The notes beneath the pieces are model-generated. The model was not told where the DNA came from. It was given only the letters and a program-made list of their open reading frames with translations, and did no database searches. A stretch of DNA of 64,000 nt from Molossus alvarezi (Eukaryota; Chordata; Mammalia; Chiroptera; Molossidae), in NCBI GenBank assembly GCA_037176705.1, contig CM073886.1, forward strand, positions 11,306,501 through 11,370,500, read 5' to 3'. This document shows positions 11,333-21,240 of the stretch, in pieces. The position numbers were made by a program, and so were the translations under genes. The first letter of the stretch is position 1; the number at the start of each line of letters is the position of its first letter.

Positions 11333-11596
11333 GCCTCTGTGTTTCTTACACAGCATGTTTACATTGCTTCTTTCCGGTTTTAGGCTTTATCTATGAACAT
11401 CCTACTTTGGAAGATGAGGGTTGACTCCCTCACCCCCACCCCCACTTCCTGTCTCCCTATTTCCCACCCTCCCAATACAGTTGCATCATACTATTGGTAA
11501 GGTAGGTAGTGCTTACACCTTGTGGAAGCATCCTGTACAGCTTTATGTAAAGTACTACGATTCTCCCCCTTCTGCATTAGGCTTTATGTTTTAGGG

Positions 11597-11779
11597 CAGC
11601 GGTTCTTAACCCGTGGGTGCTTAAGGCCATCGGAAAACACATATTTCCAATGGCGATTCCTAACAGTAGCAAAATTACAGTTATGAAGTAGCAACGAAAA
11701 TAATTTTATGGTTGGGGGTCACCACAACATGAGGAACTGTATTAAAGGGTCGCGGCATCAGGGAGGTTGAGAACCCCTG
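11597..11779. mobile_element. SPIN-like non-autonomous hAT element
   Basis: The left end CAGCGGTTCTTAACCCGTGG and right end GTTGAGAACCCCTG are imperfect inverted repeats. Inside lies CCATCGGAAAACACATATTT, a phrase typical of the SPACE INVADERS (SPIN) hAT family. The 183-bp unit is bounded by 8-bp TTTTAGGG and TTTCAGAG (6 of 8 match), as expected for a hAT insertion. It has no transposase. Family assignment is from memory of the consensus. Confidence 0.75.
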
Positions 11780-11789
11780 TTTCAGAGCA

Positions 11790-12598
11790 TTTTTAGGGTC
11801 ACAGAACAATCAAGCAGAAAGTGCATCTCCAGCCTGTCTCCCAGTTTCCCTACAGCTGGTAAGTCATCCTGGTGCCCTGCTGCTGACTCCAGTCCATCGT
11901 TTACCCGAGGGCTCCCTCTCAGTGTTTATTTGGGGGTTTTGACAGAGATGGTGTCATGGACCCGCCATTACAGTACCACACGGAACAGTTTCACAGCTCT
12001 AAACATGTCCTGTGCTCCCCAGTCATCCCTCTCCCTTCCTATAAGCCCTTGGCCACCACGGCCTGATCTTACTGTCTCTGTCGTCTGGTTCGGCTCTTTC
12101 AGAATGTTACGCAGTTGGAATCATACAGCCTTTCCAGAGTGGCTTCTTTTGCTCAGTGACATGCATTTAAGGTTCTGCCATGTGGCTTGATACCTCATCT
12201 CTTTTTATTCATATTATATGGATGTACCATAGTTGGTTCATCCATTCACCCACTGGAAGACATACTGGTTGCCTCCAAGTTTTGGACAGTTATGAGTGAG
12301 CTGCTATAAACGTTCACGTGCAGGTTTTTGTGTGGACATGTTTTCAACTCATTTGGGTAAGTAGCAAGGAGTGCTCTTTCTGGATCGGAGGGTAAGACTA
12401 TGTTCAGCTTTGTAGGAAGCGGTCTTCCGAAGCGGATCGCACCATTTGGCATCCCCACCAGCAGTGAGCGAGAGTTCCTGCTGCTCCACGTCCTCGCTGG
12501 CATCTAGTATTATCGTCGGGATTTTAGCCGTTCTAAAAGGTGTGTAGTGGTATCTCATTGTTGTTTGGATTTGCTATTGTCTAATGACACGATGTTGA
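11790..12598 (-). mobile_element. Old L1 (L1M-type) 3' end, antisense
   Basis: Read on the minus strand this is the 3' end of L1 ORF2 and the following untranslated region. Plus-strand phrases such as TGTGTGGACATGTTTTCAAC, CATCCCCACCAGCAGTGAG and GTGTGTAGTGGTATCTCATT are the reverse of the well-known L1 3' segment. It has many disruptions and no usable reading frame. The right boundary abuts a SINE. Confidence 0.85.
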
Positions 12599-12752
12599 GC
12601 TTTTTTTTTAATCCTCACCTGAGGACATTTTCCCATTTATCTTCTGATAGAGTGGAAGGAAAGAGGGAGACAGAGAGATAGAGAAATATTGATTGTGAGA
12701 GAGACACATTGACTGGTTGTCTTCCGCACAACCCAGACCAGGGCCAACGACT
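12599..12752 (-). mobile_element. Ves SINE, type B, head-truncated
   Basis: Minus-strand copy from the poly-T/AATCCTCACCTGAGGACAT end to CCAGGGCCAACGACTGAGG. The tRNA-like head is missing and the sequence joins HAL1 3' UTR directly, so the terminal part of that HAL1 is missing too. Confidence 0.85.
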
Positions 12753-13120
12753 GAGGTGTCCAGTGGTTGTGCATATACGCATAGAAGTTCTTTGGTTTAT
12801 CTCATCCCGCTCTCCCTCCTCCTTTCCCTTTGAGGTTCACCAGTCTAACAACCAATTTGTACTTCTTAATTCCATCATCTTTTTTACCCATCCTCCCAGC
12901 CCCCACCCATCTGTCGAGCAACAAAATGTTCTCTTTATCTATGAGTCTGTTTCTGTTCTGCTTGCTCATTTTGTTTGTAGATTTAATTGTTGATAGGTAT
13001 GTATTCATTGCCATTTTATTGTTCATATTTTTGTTCTTCTCCTTCAAGAAGACCCTTCAACATTTCATATAATACTGGTTTGGTGGTGATGAACTCCTTT
13101 AGCTTTTTCTTGTCTGGGAA

Positions 13121-13236
13121 CCTCTCCTCTCCTCTCCTCTCCTCTCCTCTCCTCTCCTCTCCTCTCCTCTCCTCTCCTCTCCTCTCCTCTCCTCTCCTCC
13201 CCTCCCCTCCCCTCCCCTCCCCTCCCCTCCCCTCCT
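13121..13236. repeat. (CCTCT)n then (CCTCC)n microsatellite
   Basis: About 16 perfect CCTCT units (13121-13199) followed by about seven CCTCC units. On the SINE's own strand this is (AGAGG)n then (GGAGG)n at its 3' tail. It is a long pure tract, so length is probably polymorphic. Confidence 0.95.
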
Positions 13237-13479
13237 CTTATCCTTACCCAAGGATATTTTTACATTTATCTTCAGACAGAGTGGGAGGGGGGAGGGGGGA
13301 GAGAGAGAGAGAGAGAAATCGATGTGAGAGAGACACATCAGTTGGTTGCCACCCACACGACCCCAACCGGGGCCGGGGACTAACTGCAACCGAGGTACAT
13401 GCCCTTGGTCAGAATCGAACCTGGGACTCTTTGGTCTGCAGGTCGACACTCTAACCGTTGAGCCAAACTGGCCAGAGCT
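13121..13479 (-). mobile_element. Ves SINE, type B, with an expanded pentanucleotide tail
   Basis: Head GAGCCAAACTGGCCAGAGCT at the right; tail motif TTATCCTTACCCAAGGATAT at 13238. Beyond the tail lies a (CCTCT)n/(CCTCC)n tract instead of plain poly-T. A short CTGGGAA repeat occurs on both sides. Confidence 0.9.
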
Positions 13480-13890
13480 GGGAAACTCTTTATATAACCA
13501 TTGTTTCTAAATGATAGCTTTGCAGGATAGAGTAATCTTGGTTCTAGGTCATTGCTTTTTATCACTTTGAGTATCTCTTGCCATTCCTTTCTGGCCTGCA
13601 AAGTTTCTTCTGAGAAATCAGCTGACAGTCTTATGGGAGCTCCATGGTAGGTAACTGACTGCTTTTCTCTTGCTGCTCTTAAGATTCTTTGTCTTTAACT
13701 TTTGGCATTTTGATGATGATGTGTCTTGGTGTGGACCTCTTTGGGTTTATCTTGTTTGGGACTCTCTGCGCTTTCTGGACTTGTATGTCTATTTCCTTCA
13801 CCAAGTTAGAGAAGTTTTCTGTCAGGTTTTCAATTTCCTGCTCTCTCTCTTCTCCTTCTGGCACCCCTATGATGTGAATGTTGGTACTCT

Positions 13891-13960
13891 TTTTTTTTTA
13901 TCCTCACCTGAGGACATTTTTTCATTTCTTGTACAGATAGAGTGGGAGAGAGAGAGAGGA

Positions 13961-13991
<31 letters not shown>

Positions 13992-14150
13992 TCAACGCGA
14001 AAGGGACACATCAAGTGGCTGCCACCTGCACGACCAACCAGGGCCGGGGACAAACTGCAACCAAAGTACATGCCCCCCAGCGGGAATTGAACCCGGGTCT
14101 CTCCGGACCGCAGGTCGACACTCTAACCGCTGAGCCAAACCGGCCAGGGC
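13891..14150 (-). mobile_element. Ves SINE, type B
   Basis: Full-length with a (GA)n expansion at 13950-13986. Flanked by AATGTTGGTACTCTT on both sides (ending near 13892 and starting at 14152), inside HAL1 ORF1. Confidence 0.95.
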
Positions 14151-15705
14151 TAATGTTGGTACTCTTGAAGTTGTCCTAAAGGCTCCTCACACTATCTTTA
14201 TTTATTTATTTTGATTTTTTTGTTCTAATTGGATTTTTTTGCTATTCTGATTGGGTTTTTAGCTTCCTTATATTCCAAATCGATGGTTTGCTTCTTGGCT
14301 TCACCTACTCTACTATTGATTCCCTGTAAATTATTCTTTATCTTGGTTAGTGCATCCTTCATTTCTGACTGGTCCTTTTTCATGTTGTTGATGTTCTAAG
14401 TTCCTTGAGCATCTTTATAAGCAGTGTTTTGAACTCTGTATCTGATTGCTTATTTCTATTTTGTTTAGTTCTTTTCCGGGACTTTTGTTTTATTCTCTCA
14501 TTTGGGACATGTTTCTTTGTCTCCTCATTGTGTTTCTCTGTGTTTGTTTCTATTATTAGGTAGAGTTGCTATGTCTCTTAGGCTTTGAAGGGTGACCTGT
14601 TGTAGTAGGTGTCCTGTGGGGTCCAGAGGCATAGCCTCCCTGGTCACCTCAGCTGGGCCCTTGAGGTGCACCCCTAGTGTGGACTGTACACCCTTCTGTT
14701 GTAACTGAGTCTTGATTGCTGTTGGCATTTCAATGGGAGGGATTTACTCAGGCTGGTCAGCTGCAAGGACTGGCTGTGCCCACTGACCACTGGCCTCTGA
14801 CTACCTTGGAGGATCAGCTGTGTAGGGGCCAACCACACAGAGCAAGACTTACTTCAGCAGGGCTCTGGTACCCACTGAGTCCACTCACTGAGTGTGTCAC
14901 TTGTGGAGGTGGTTGGGTGGTGGTGCTTCGATGTGGTCTGAAGCTGTCCACTGGGTGTGTTGGCTCTGGGACAAGGTCAGCCACTGCCTGTGTTCTACCC
15001 AGGGTCACCTGGCATAAGCTACAAAGTGATCTGCTGATGGCTGCTTCTTGTGCTGGGCTTGGAGGTGTCCAGGAAAAGCCAAGTTGTGAACCAAGGCTGG
15101 TTGCTTCTAGTGCCAGGCCTGGGGCCACTTAACGGGAGATATGGAGCTCGCTGAGACCAGATGCTGCTTGTCTGAGAGATTTTAGGAAACTCTGAAGCAA
15201 GATCCAAAACAAGACAATCCTATGGTAAAGCCACTGGAAACAGCTTGGGTGGGCCTGAAAGTCAGGGAATCACCAGGGTGGGGCAAACAGTGTGAGCCAG
15301 GTTGCTGGAGTCCCAGATACGGCGGCTCCTGCCACCTGGGGGAAGGGCTCACCAAAGGAACAACAGCCTCCGACAGCAAGTCTGTCCAGGAGAAAGCTGC
15401 CCCTCCAGCTCTCGCCCCAAGCCAAACAACTCAGTTCTTCCCTGTACATTTCTGGTGCCTTTCAAGTTGCCTCCTCAACACTGGAGCCCAGAAGGAGTGA
15501 GTCCCAGTAAGTCCGTGTGCGGGCCCTTCAAGAGGAGCTGCCTGGGGCTCCCGAAGCGTCAGCCTTCCTCAGCCTCAGTTTTACAGCCAGAAGTCATGGG
15601 TCACGGGACTCCCCCCTCGCTGCAGTCCTGCTGTGTCCTTGGTTCAGAGACCCTGTTTCATCCTCTCGGAGAATGAACCTTCAGTCTTGGGGGGCACCTG
15701 CCCAC

Positions 15706-16338
15706 TGCGCTGAGTGGAGGAGGAGATCTAGGCGTAAAGCTCTTCTTAGACCAGGCCTCCTGCCTGTGGCCCCAGCTTTGCTCCCATTTCCAGAGGCACT
15801 TAGTCCATCAACAAGGCGCCTTTGGGGGTTCCGGAGGGTGAACCCTGGTGCCCCTCGGCTTTTCTCACTTCCGGTTTTCGGGGTCACTGCAGGTGCACTG
15901 TTTAGACTGCCGAAGCACTTCCCGCTTCATCTGCCTTCCAGATTTAACGCCTGCTGCCACTGTGCCTTCTTCACTTTACTGTTCGGATTCCCGCCCCGGC
16001 GGGCGGCATGGAGGCCCCGTCCACGCGCCCCAGAGCCGTGTGCCGCTGCGGAGGCTGCGCCGGGCGGACCGCGCCTGGCTGGGCCGGAGGGCGCAGGGCC
16101 CTCCGCAGCTGCAGTCTGAGAAGCAGGTGTGAGGCGAGCACCAGAGGAGGTCACCTTGCTCAGGGAAGGAGTCAAGAGAAGGAGGGCAGGTACCCTCTGG
16201 AAAAGACGCGGAAATGGAGTCTCCCCTAGAGCTTCCGGAAATTCTCCCAGAAAGAGCTTCCTAGAGTAGCCCGGTCAGCGTCTTCATTTGAGCCCAATGA
16301 GGCCTATGCTGCTATGGCAGCAACAAAAGACTAATATA
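15706..16338. other. GC-rich unassigned sequence, no gene called
   Basis: The segment at about 15990-16110 is CpG-rich (GCCCCGGCGGGCGGCATGG). The end at 16290-16336 (GCTGCTATGGCAGCAACAAA, then ACTAATATA) resembles the 3' terminus of MLT1-type LTRs. The 200-residue open frame at 15517-16119 runs from HAL1 antisense sequence into this block and is not a gene. Confidence 0.35.
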
Positions 16339-16517
16339 CAGTTGTCCTCCCTTTTCCATGGGGGATACATTCCAAGACTCCCAGGGGATGTCTGGAACCG
16401 AAGATGGTACTGAACCCTAAATATACTATGTTTTTACCTATACCTAGGGGGTTGGGCAAAAGTAGGTTTATAGCTGTTTGTATGGAAAATAATACAATAA
16501 TTAATAAATAACAATAT

Positions 16518-16671
16518 GCCTGGCCTGTGTGGCTCAGTGGATTGAGCACCTTCCCATGGACTGAGAGGTCCCGATTCGATTCCCAGTCAGGGTACATCCT
16601 TGGGTTTGGGGCTCAGTCTCCAGTAGGGTGTATGCAGGAGGCAGCCAATTGATGTTTCTCTCTCACATTGA

Positions 16672-16707
<36 letters not shown>

Positions 16708-16743
16708 CCTCTCTCTCTAAAAAATCAATAAAGATATATTTTT
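16518..16743 (+). mobile_element. Ves SINE, type A
   Basis: Complete A-type copy: GCCTGGCCTGTGTGGCTCAG, GATTCGATTCCCAGTCAGGG, GTATGCAGGAGGCAGCC, a (TC)n run and AAAATCAATAAAG tail. Inserted in the Tigger element. Confidence 0.92.
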
Positions 16744-16766
16744 AAAAAATACAAGAATAAACTATG

Positions 16767-16989
16767 GTCCGGCCAGTGTGGCTCAGTGGTTGAGCGTCCA
16801 CCCATGCACCTAGAGGTCACTGGTTCGATTCCCGGTCAGGGCACATGCCCAGGTTGTGGGACAAATCCCCAATGTAGGGCATGCAGGAGGCGGCCAGTCG
16901 ATATTCTCTCTCATTGATGTTTCTATCTCTCTCTCCCTTTCCCTTCCTCTCTCTCAAAAGTCAATAAAGGAAAAAAAAATTTTTATTAT
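16767..16989 (+). mobile_element. Ves SINE, type A
   Basis: Complete copy flanked by perfect 13-bp duplications AGAATAAACTATG (16754-16766 and 16990-17002). It lies directly downstream of another A-type copy in the same orientation. Confidence 0.96.
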
Positions 16990-17027
16990 AGAATAAACTA
17001 TGTTTCATGTACTTACAACTATAAACT

Positions 17028-17290
17028 TACTTTTTTATTTCTTTGTTAATCTTCACCCAAGGACATTTTTCCCATTGATTTTTAGATAGAGTAGAAGGGA
17101 AAAGGGGAGAGAGAGAAAGAGAGAAACACTGATGTGAGAGAGACATATCAATTGGTTGCCTCCTGAACAACCCCAAGCAGGCCCAGGAATCAAACCTGCA
17201 ACCCAGGTGCATGCCCTTGACGGGGAATACAAACCCAAGACCCTTTGGTCTAAGGGCCAATGCTCTAACCACTGAGCAACCAGCCAGGGC
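17028..17290 (-). mobile_element. Ves SINE, type B-like
   Basis: Minus-strand copy with TTAATCTTCACCCAAGGACA at the tail side, CAAACCTGCAACCCAGGTGC in the body and head ACCAGCCAGGGC. Confidence 0.9.
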
Positions 17291-17395
17291 TGTAAAGCTA
17301 ATTTGACACACCCTGTACATACCTATGATAACATTCAATTTATAAGTTAGGCACAGTAAGAGATTGACAACAATAACTAATAATAAAATAGAACA

Positions 17396-17590
17396 TCCCT
17401 GGCCGGTGTGGCTCATGTGGTTGGAGCATCGTCCCGTGCACAGCAGGGTCACGGGTTAGATGCCCAGTCAGGGCACAGACCGAGGTTTTGGGTTTGATGC
17501 CTGGTTGGGGTGCATACAGGAAGCAACCGATCGATGGGGATGTGTCTCTTTTTCTCTTTCTCCCTTCCTCCCTCTCTAAAAAATAAATAA
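17396..17590 (+). mobile_element. Ves SINE, type A
   Basis: CCCTGGCCGGTGTGGCTCA head, GGTTAGATGCCCAGTCAGGG, GCATACAGGAAGCAACC and an AAATAAATAAATA tail. Flanking AATAGAACA repeats mark the insertion. Confidence 0.9.
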
Positions 17591-17639
17591 ATAATAGAAC
17601 AGTTTTAACAATATACTGTAATAAAAGTTATGTGAATGT

Positions 17640-18126
17640 CGTCTTTCTCTTTCCAGTATTTTCATGCTTTCTGGTCCAAACCTAGTCCTGACTGTGACCA
17701 TCCCTCACTTGCAGTAGATGGTTTGGTGTCACTCTTCACAGGAGCCCTTACTGAAGCCTTCGAAGGAGCTTAACTTCCTGTTGCAACACACAGCTGTCGG
17801 TCAGCCACGGAACAGTTTCTGTCCATGTCTTCCCCCAGAGATGTGATGCCTTTCCCATCTTAACTCAGCACTTACCTCACACCGTGGCTGTAACTTTTGG
17901 AGTTTGAGATGCGACAGCAAAGCTAGCATGAATTTCTTTCTCCTTCACAATTTCACGAATAGAAGATTTGTTGTGACTGTGTAGACCTTAGCAACCTTGG
18001 CATACGATTTTTTTCTTTCCTTATTAAATCGAGAACTTCCACCTTTTCACTTAAATGAAGCACTTTATGGCTTCCCTTCGGCATATCTGACTGGCCAGCA
18101 TCACTACTCTTGTGCTTTGGGGCCAT
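17640..18126 (-). pseudogene. Tigger transposase N-terminal remnant
   Basis: Minus strand, initiator ATG ending at 18126. The first part translates to a Lys-rich start followed by LSEKVEVLDLIRKEK, the first helix-turn-helix (CENP-B N-like) region of pogo/Tigger transposases. Stops and frameshifts follow within about 45 codons. No DDE catalytic domain remains. The same block is present in the second Tigger copy near 41680. Confidence 0.8.
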
Positions 18127-18249
18127 GATTAGGTAAAATCAGGGCGACTTGAACAAAGCAGCGCCATGCGGGGCGGTGCTAGATTTCATGACGCTACTCA
18201 GAACGGTGTGCAACTTAAAACTTATAAATTGTTTTTTCCTCGAACTTTT

Positions 18250-18268
18250 CTTTCATATTTATTTATCT

Positions 18269-18332
<64 letters not shown>

Positions 18333-18436
18333 TTGCTCGGTTGCCTTCCGCACGTGCCCTGACTAGGAATCAAACCTGCCACCTTTTTGGTGCACGGGGA
18401 CAATGCTTAACCAACTGAGCCACACCGGCCAGCGCT
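18250..18436 (-). mobile_element. Ves SINE, type A-like, with long (GA)n
   Basis: Head GAGCCACACCGGCCAGCGCT at the right. A (GA)n tract of about 55 bp at 18272-18328. Inserted in Tigger sequence. Confidence 0.9.
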
Positions 18437-18474
18437 GGAATTTTCCTTTTTATACTTTGGACTGCAGTTGACCT

Positions 18475-19412
18475 TGTTGTGGCATGAGAGAACCGAGAGG
18501 CCACCAGAGCCAAATTAAAGCCAAATAGAGAGCAAAGCCGGCCGGCAACTGATCCTGAGTTCTCGGAGACCAGCTCTGGGGCCTCCACATGTTGTGGCAC
18601 CACAGAGTCAAAGAAAGACCACTAGGCCCTGGCCGGTTTGGCTCAGCGGTTAGAGCGTCGGCCTGCGGTACAGAGAGACCCGGGTTCGGTTCCCGCTAAG
18701 GGCACGTACCTCGGTTGCAGTTTGTCCCCGGCCCTGGTTGGTTGTGTGGGTGGCAGCCACTCGATGTGTCCCTTTCACGTCGATGTTTCTCTCTCTCTCC
18801 CTCCCACTCTACCTGAATAAAAAATGGAAAAATGTCCTCGGGTGAGGAGAAAGACCACTAGAGAACTGAAGTCCAAATAAGAGCCGTTTGTTAGCCGGCC
18901 GGCGTCTGATTCCGAACACCCCGTGACAGAGTCTTCAGAATCAGCCCCGATAAGCTTTATTACATGCATTTTATACCTTACAGCAAATAGGATCTTCTTG
19001 ACATAATGCCCAGGGCTGCAACAATGCTGTATAGAACTAGTTTGCCTTGCGGATAACAGGAGCACCCGGGCCCACCCAGGCACACCCTGGAACACCCAGG
19101 TATTTCAGGTATTTCAAGGTACACTGGGTCTCACTTAGCCCCGAGCTGCACAAACACAATGCAAGCCTAATTCCTTGAGATTGTGGGGGAGGTCGAGTCT
19201 CTGACTCAAGACCTCCAGGCTTTGTGGACTCTGTCAGACATGTAGCCGGCTCCCAACAATTTCTTGGTCCAGGGAGTATTCCAATTTACTGAGGTTATTT
19301 TGACTAAACAGTTTCAGCTAGAGGGCACACAGTGACTTTCCCAATCATCAATTATGGAGCAGCACAATAATTTACCAACCATCAGTTATGGGGTTATAAA
19401 CACGTCAGCACA
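18475..19412 (-). mobile_element. Solo LTR of an endogenous retrovirus
   Basis: Read on the minus strand the element starts TGTGCTGACG and ends GCCACAACA, i.e. TG...CA. It is flanked by 4-bp ACCT at 18471-18474 and 19413-19416, and the Tigger sequence resumes exactly across it. It contains GTATAAAATG (TATA-like) and AATAAAGC (poly-A signal) on the minus strand near 18.95-18.97 kb. A SINE with its own duplication interrupts it. A 4-bp duplication is usual for class I (gammaretrovirus-like) ERVs. No gag, pol or env is present. Confidence 0.75.
18626..18848 (+). mobile_element. Ves SINE, type B, almost tail-less
   Basis: Complete copy with perfect 13-bp duplications GAAAGACCACTAG at 18613-18625 and 18849-18861. 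It ends at CTCGGGTGAG with almost no A-tail. It lies inside the LTR, so it is younger than that. Confidence 0.96.
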
Positions 19413-19467
19413 ACCTCAGGTAACTGAAACGTCAGAAAGTGAAACTGCGGGTATGGGAGGACTATTG

Positions 19468-19719
19468 CACATAACTTAAAATAGCCGCTCACTTCCTTCT
19501 CATGGGGATTCAGGACACAGAGAACTTAAATGTGTATGTTCAATCCACCATCTTTAACCAGAAGTCTCCGCTCGCCCCTGCTTTGGTCTACACCCTCCAG
19601 GAAACGTTCTTGTCCAAGTGGATTTTGACTCCCGGGTGGCTGAATCCATCCTTGGTTTGCTGACTGTTCTGCGTCTCTGACGTCAACGCTGCCCTGGCTC
19701 TGCTCCGTAGGCTACTGCT
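19468..19719. other. No gene seen
   Basis: Unique-looking sequence between the Tigger and L2 elements. Confidence 0.4.
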
Positions 19720-20137
19720 CTTGGTTTCTGTGCTGCCCACACCCTTGGTTTTCCTCCTGCTGTGCCAGCTGCTCCTTCTCTTCCACCCTTGTTGGCTTCT
19801 CCTTCACCTGACCTCAAAATTGCAGAGCTCCTCAGGGCTCCATCGGGCCCCTCCTCTCCCCTCTCCCTTGAGTGACCTCATGCCTTTCAGTGCCATCTCT
19901 CTCGTCTGGTAGTCAGCTGGAAGCCAAGAGACCTCCCCTTTGTGCTCCAACTGCTGACTCTCAAGTCCTCACTTGGGCAGTTCACGTGCTTCTCAAGGTG
20001 GAAACATCCGTGGCAGACTTCTTGTTTCTCAGTACCTCTCCCTCCCTGAGCTTTCACCATCCACACATTTGTCCAACCCAGAAACCCCAGGTTTGTTCTC
20101 CACCCCCATTTTTCTTTAAGCCATCAGCACGTTTTGT

Positions 20138-20307
20138 TTGTTTGTTTTTTAAAGAATAATTTATTGCGTTTTAAAGGGAGAAGAGAGAAACATCGATGAG
20201 AGAGCACATGGATTGCCTGCCTCTGCACACCCCCTACTGGGGATCAAGCCCGCAGCATTTCAGTGCACAGGAGGACGCCCAACAAACTGAGCCACGCTGG
20301 CCAGGGC
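20138..20307 (-). mobile_element. Ves SINE, type A
   Basis: Minus-strand copy with CCCCTACTGGGGATCAAGCC and head GAGCCACGCTGGCCAGGGC. Flanking CCATCAGCACGTTTT and CTATCAGCAAGTTCT are diverged duplications. Confidence 0.88.
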
Positions 20308-20839
20308 TATCAGCAAGTTCTGTCTCCTAAATGTATCTAGAAAGCATCCACTTCCTCCCAGGGCCACCTCGGCCTAGGCCACAGCATGCCCCTCCATCAT
20401 TGCCATGACCTCCACTCTGCTCAGCTGCTATGGAATCTCCCCAGAGCCACTGGAAGGATCGTTTAAAATCTCAATCAGGTTATAGCGCTTCCTCTACTTA
20501 AAAGCCTCAAAAGCTTCCCAATCCCATCCAGAGAAAAATCCATTCTCTTCGCCAGGGTCCACAAAGCCTATGTCTCTCCCCATCCACCCAAGTCTTTCTC
20601 TTCATCACTCACTCTGCTCTGGCCACACTGCCTTGATATTTCTCACTTCCCCCAAACTCCAGCCTTCCTCAGGGCCTTTGCACTCTTTGTTTTTGCTGGA
20701 TGCTCCTACTTCCGTTCTGCCAGCTCCCTCCCATTCCTTAGGTAGGAATGGCAATGTCCCTACCTTCCCTGTTCACCTTATACAAAGTAGGTGCCTCTCC
20801 CACCACCCTTCTGACTATGTTCTTCTTTTTTTTTTTAAC

Positions 20840-21001
20840 CAGGGGAGAGCGTGAACGCAGTCCCCCACTACCACAAATTGTGCAGTCGAGTTTCCCACAT
20901 GTGGGGAAATCACGGGGTCAGCATGTCTGGAGTGCAATGGATAAGACTCGCCCTGGGAAACCACCTTCGTGATCATGGTATCGCCCCTGCCAGGTAAGTA
21001 C
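20840..21001 (-). pseudogene. RNU1: U1 snRNA retropseudogene
   Basis: The minus strand reads ACTTACCTGGCAGGGG at the 5' end (the 5' splice-site recognition region), then GATACCATGATCACGAAGG, GAAACTCGACTGCA and the terminal CTCTCCCCTGG: the whole U1 sequence, about 162 nt against the normal 164. It has scattered substitutions, no visible proximal sequence element upstream (a SINE lies there), and a 3' A-run (20826-20836). These are marks of a processed copy, not a functional gene. U1 is the spliceosomal RNA that pairs with 5' splice sites. Confidence 0.93.
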
Positions 21002-21008
21002 GTATGTG

Positions 21009-21240
21009 TTTTTTTGTTTTTTAATTTTTTATTTATTGATTGATTTTAGAGAGAGAGGAAGAGACCGGGAGAGAGACATAGAAACATCGATGAGAGGAAA
21101 CATCGATTAGCCGCCTCCTGCATGCCCCCCACTGGGGATCAGGCCCACAACCTGGCATGTGTCCTGACTGGGAATCAAACTGGTGACCTCTTGGTGCCTG
21201 GGTCGATGCTCAACCACTGAGCCACACCGCCCAGGCCAGT
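21009..21240 (-). mobile_element. Ves SINE, type A, abutting U1
   Basis: Minus-strand copy with head GAGCCACACCGCCCAGGCC at the right and its A/T-rich tail ending within a few bases of the U1 5' end. TATGTTCTT occurs at 20817-20825 and 21241-21249, outside the SINE plus U1 pair. A weaker version (TATGTGTTT) occurs at the SINE-U1 junction. Confidence 0.9.

Larger units (their letters stand above)
13017..14527 (-). pseudogene. HAL1 ORF1 remnant (L1 ORF1p-like)
   Basis: The initiator ATG on the minus strand ends at 14527, in the same MRRQRN start context as the other copies. Recognisable parts are a coiled-coil segment, an RRM-like segment with a PNLVKE-type block (around 13.80 kb), and the C-terminal domain with QARKEWQEILKV (about 13.58 kb) and PAKLSFR. 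Two SINE insertions plus stops and frameshifts break it. The intact protein would be a nucleic-acid-binding chaperone of the L1 ribonucleoprotein. This copy cannot encode it. Confidence 0.8.
12753..15705 (-). mobile_element. HAL1 (half-L1) copy 1
   Basis: Minus-strand retrotransposon with a 5' UTR-like region (about 14.55-15.70 kb), an ORF1 remnant (about 13.02-14.53 kb) and a 3' UTR (12.75-13.0 kb). No ORF2 lies between ORF1 and the 3' UTR, which is the defining arrangement of HAL1. Other copies start at about 45742 and 56265, and all three share the same junction. SINEs at 13121-13479 and 13891-14150 interrupt ORF1. The 3' terminus is cut by the SINE at 12599-12752. Confidence 0.85.
16339..19467 (-). 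mobile_element. Tigger-type (pogo/TcMar) transposon, heavily interrupted
   Basis: The left end CAGTTGTCCTCCCTTTTCC and right end GGGAGGACTATTG (plus strand) form imperfect inverted repeats. Between them lie a transposase remnant on the minus strand (17.64-18.13 kb), five SINEs and an LTR carrying its own SINE. The plus-strand phrase GTAACTGAAACGTCAGAAAG at 19420 is subterminal Tigger sequence. Native length after removing insertions is about 1.2 kb, so it is itself deleted. Confidence 0.8.

Noticed and set aside
15517..16119. 200-residue plus-strand open frame
   Set aside because: Its first part is the reverse of the HAL1 5' UTR (same sequence in copies at 56.5 kb) and the rest is low-complexity GC-rich sequence.
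20840..21001. Functional U1 gene
   Set aside because: Substitutions, an A-run at the 3' end and a SINE where the snRNA promoter should be all mark a retropseudogene.
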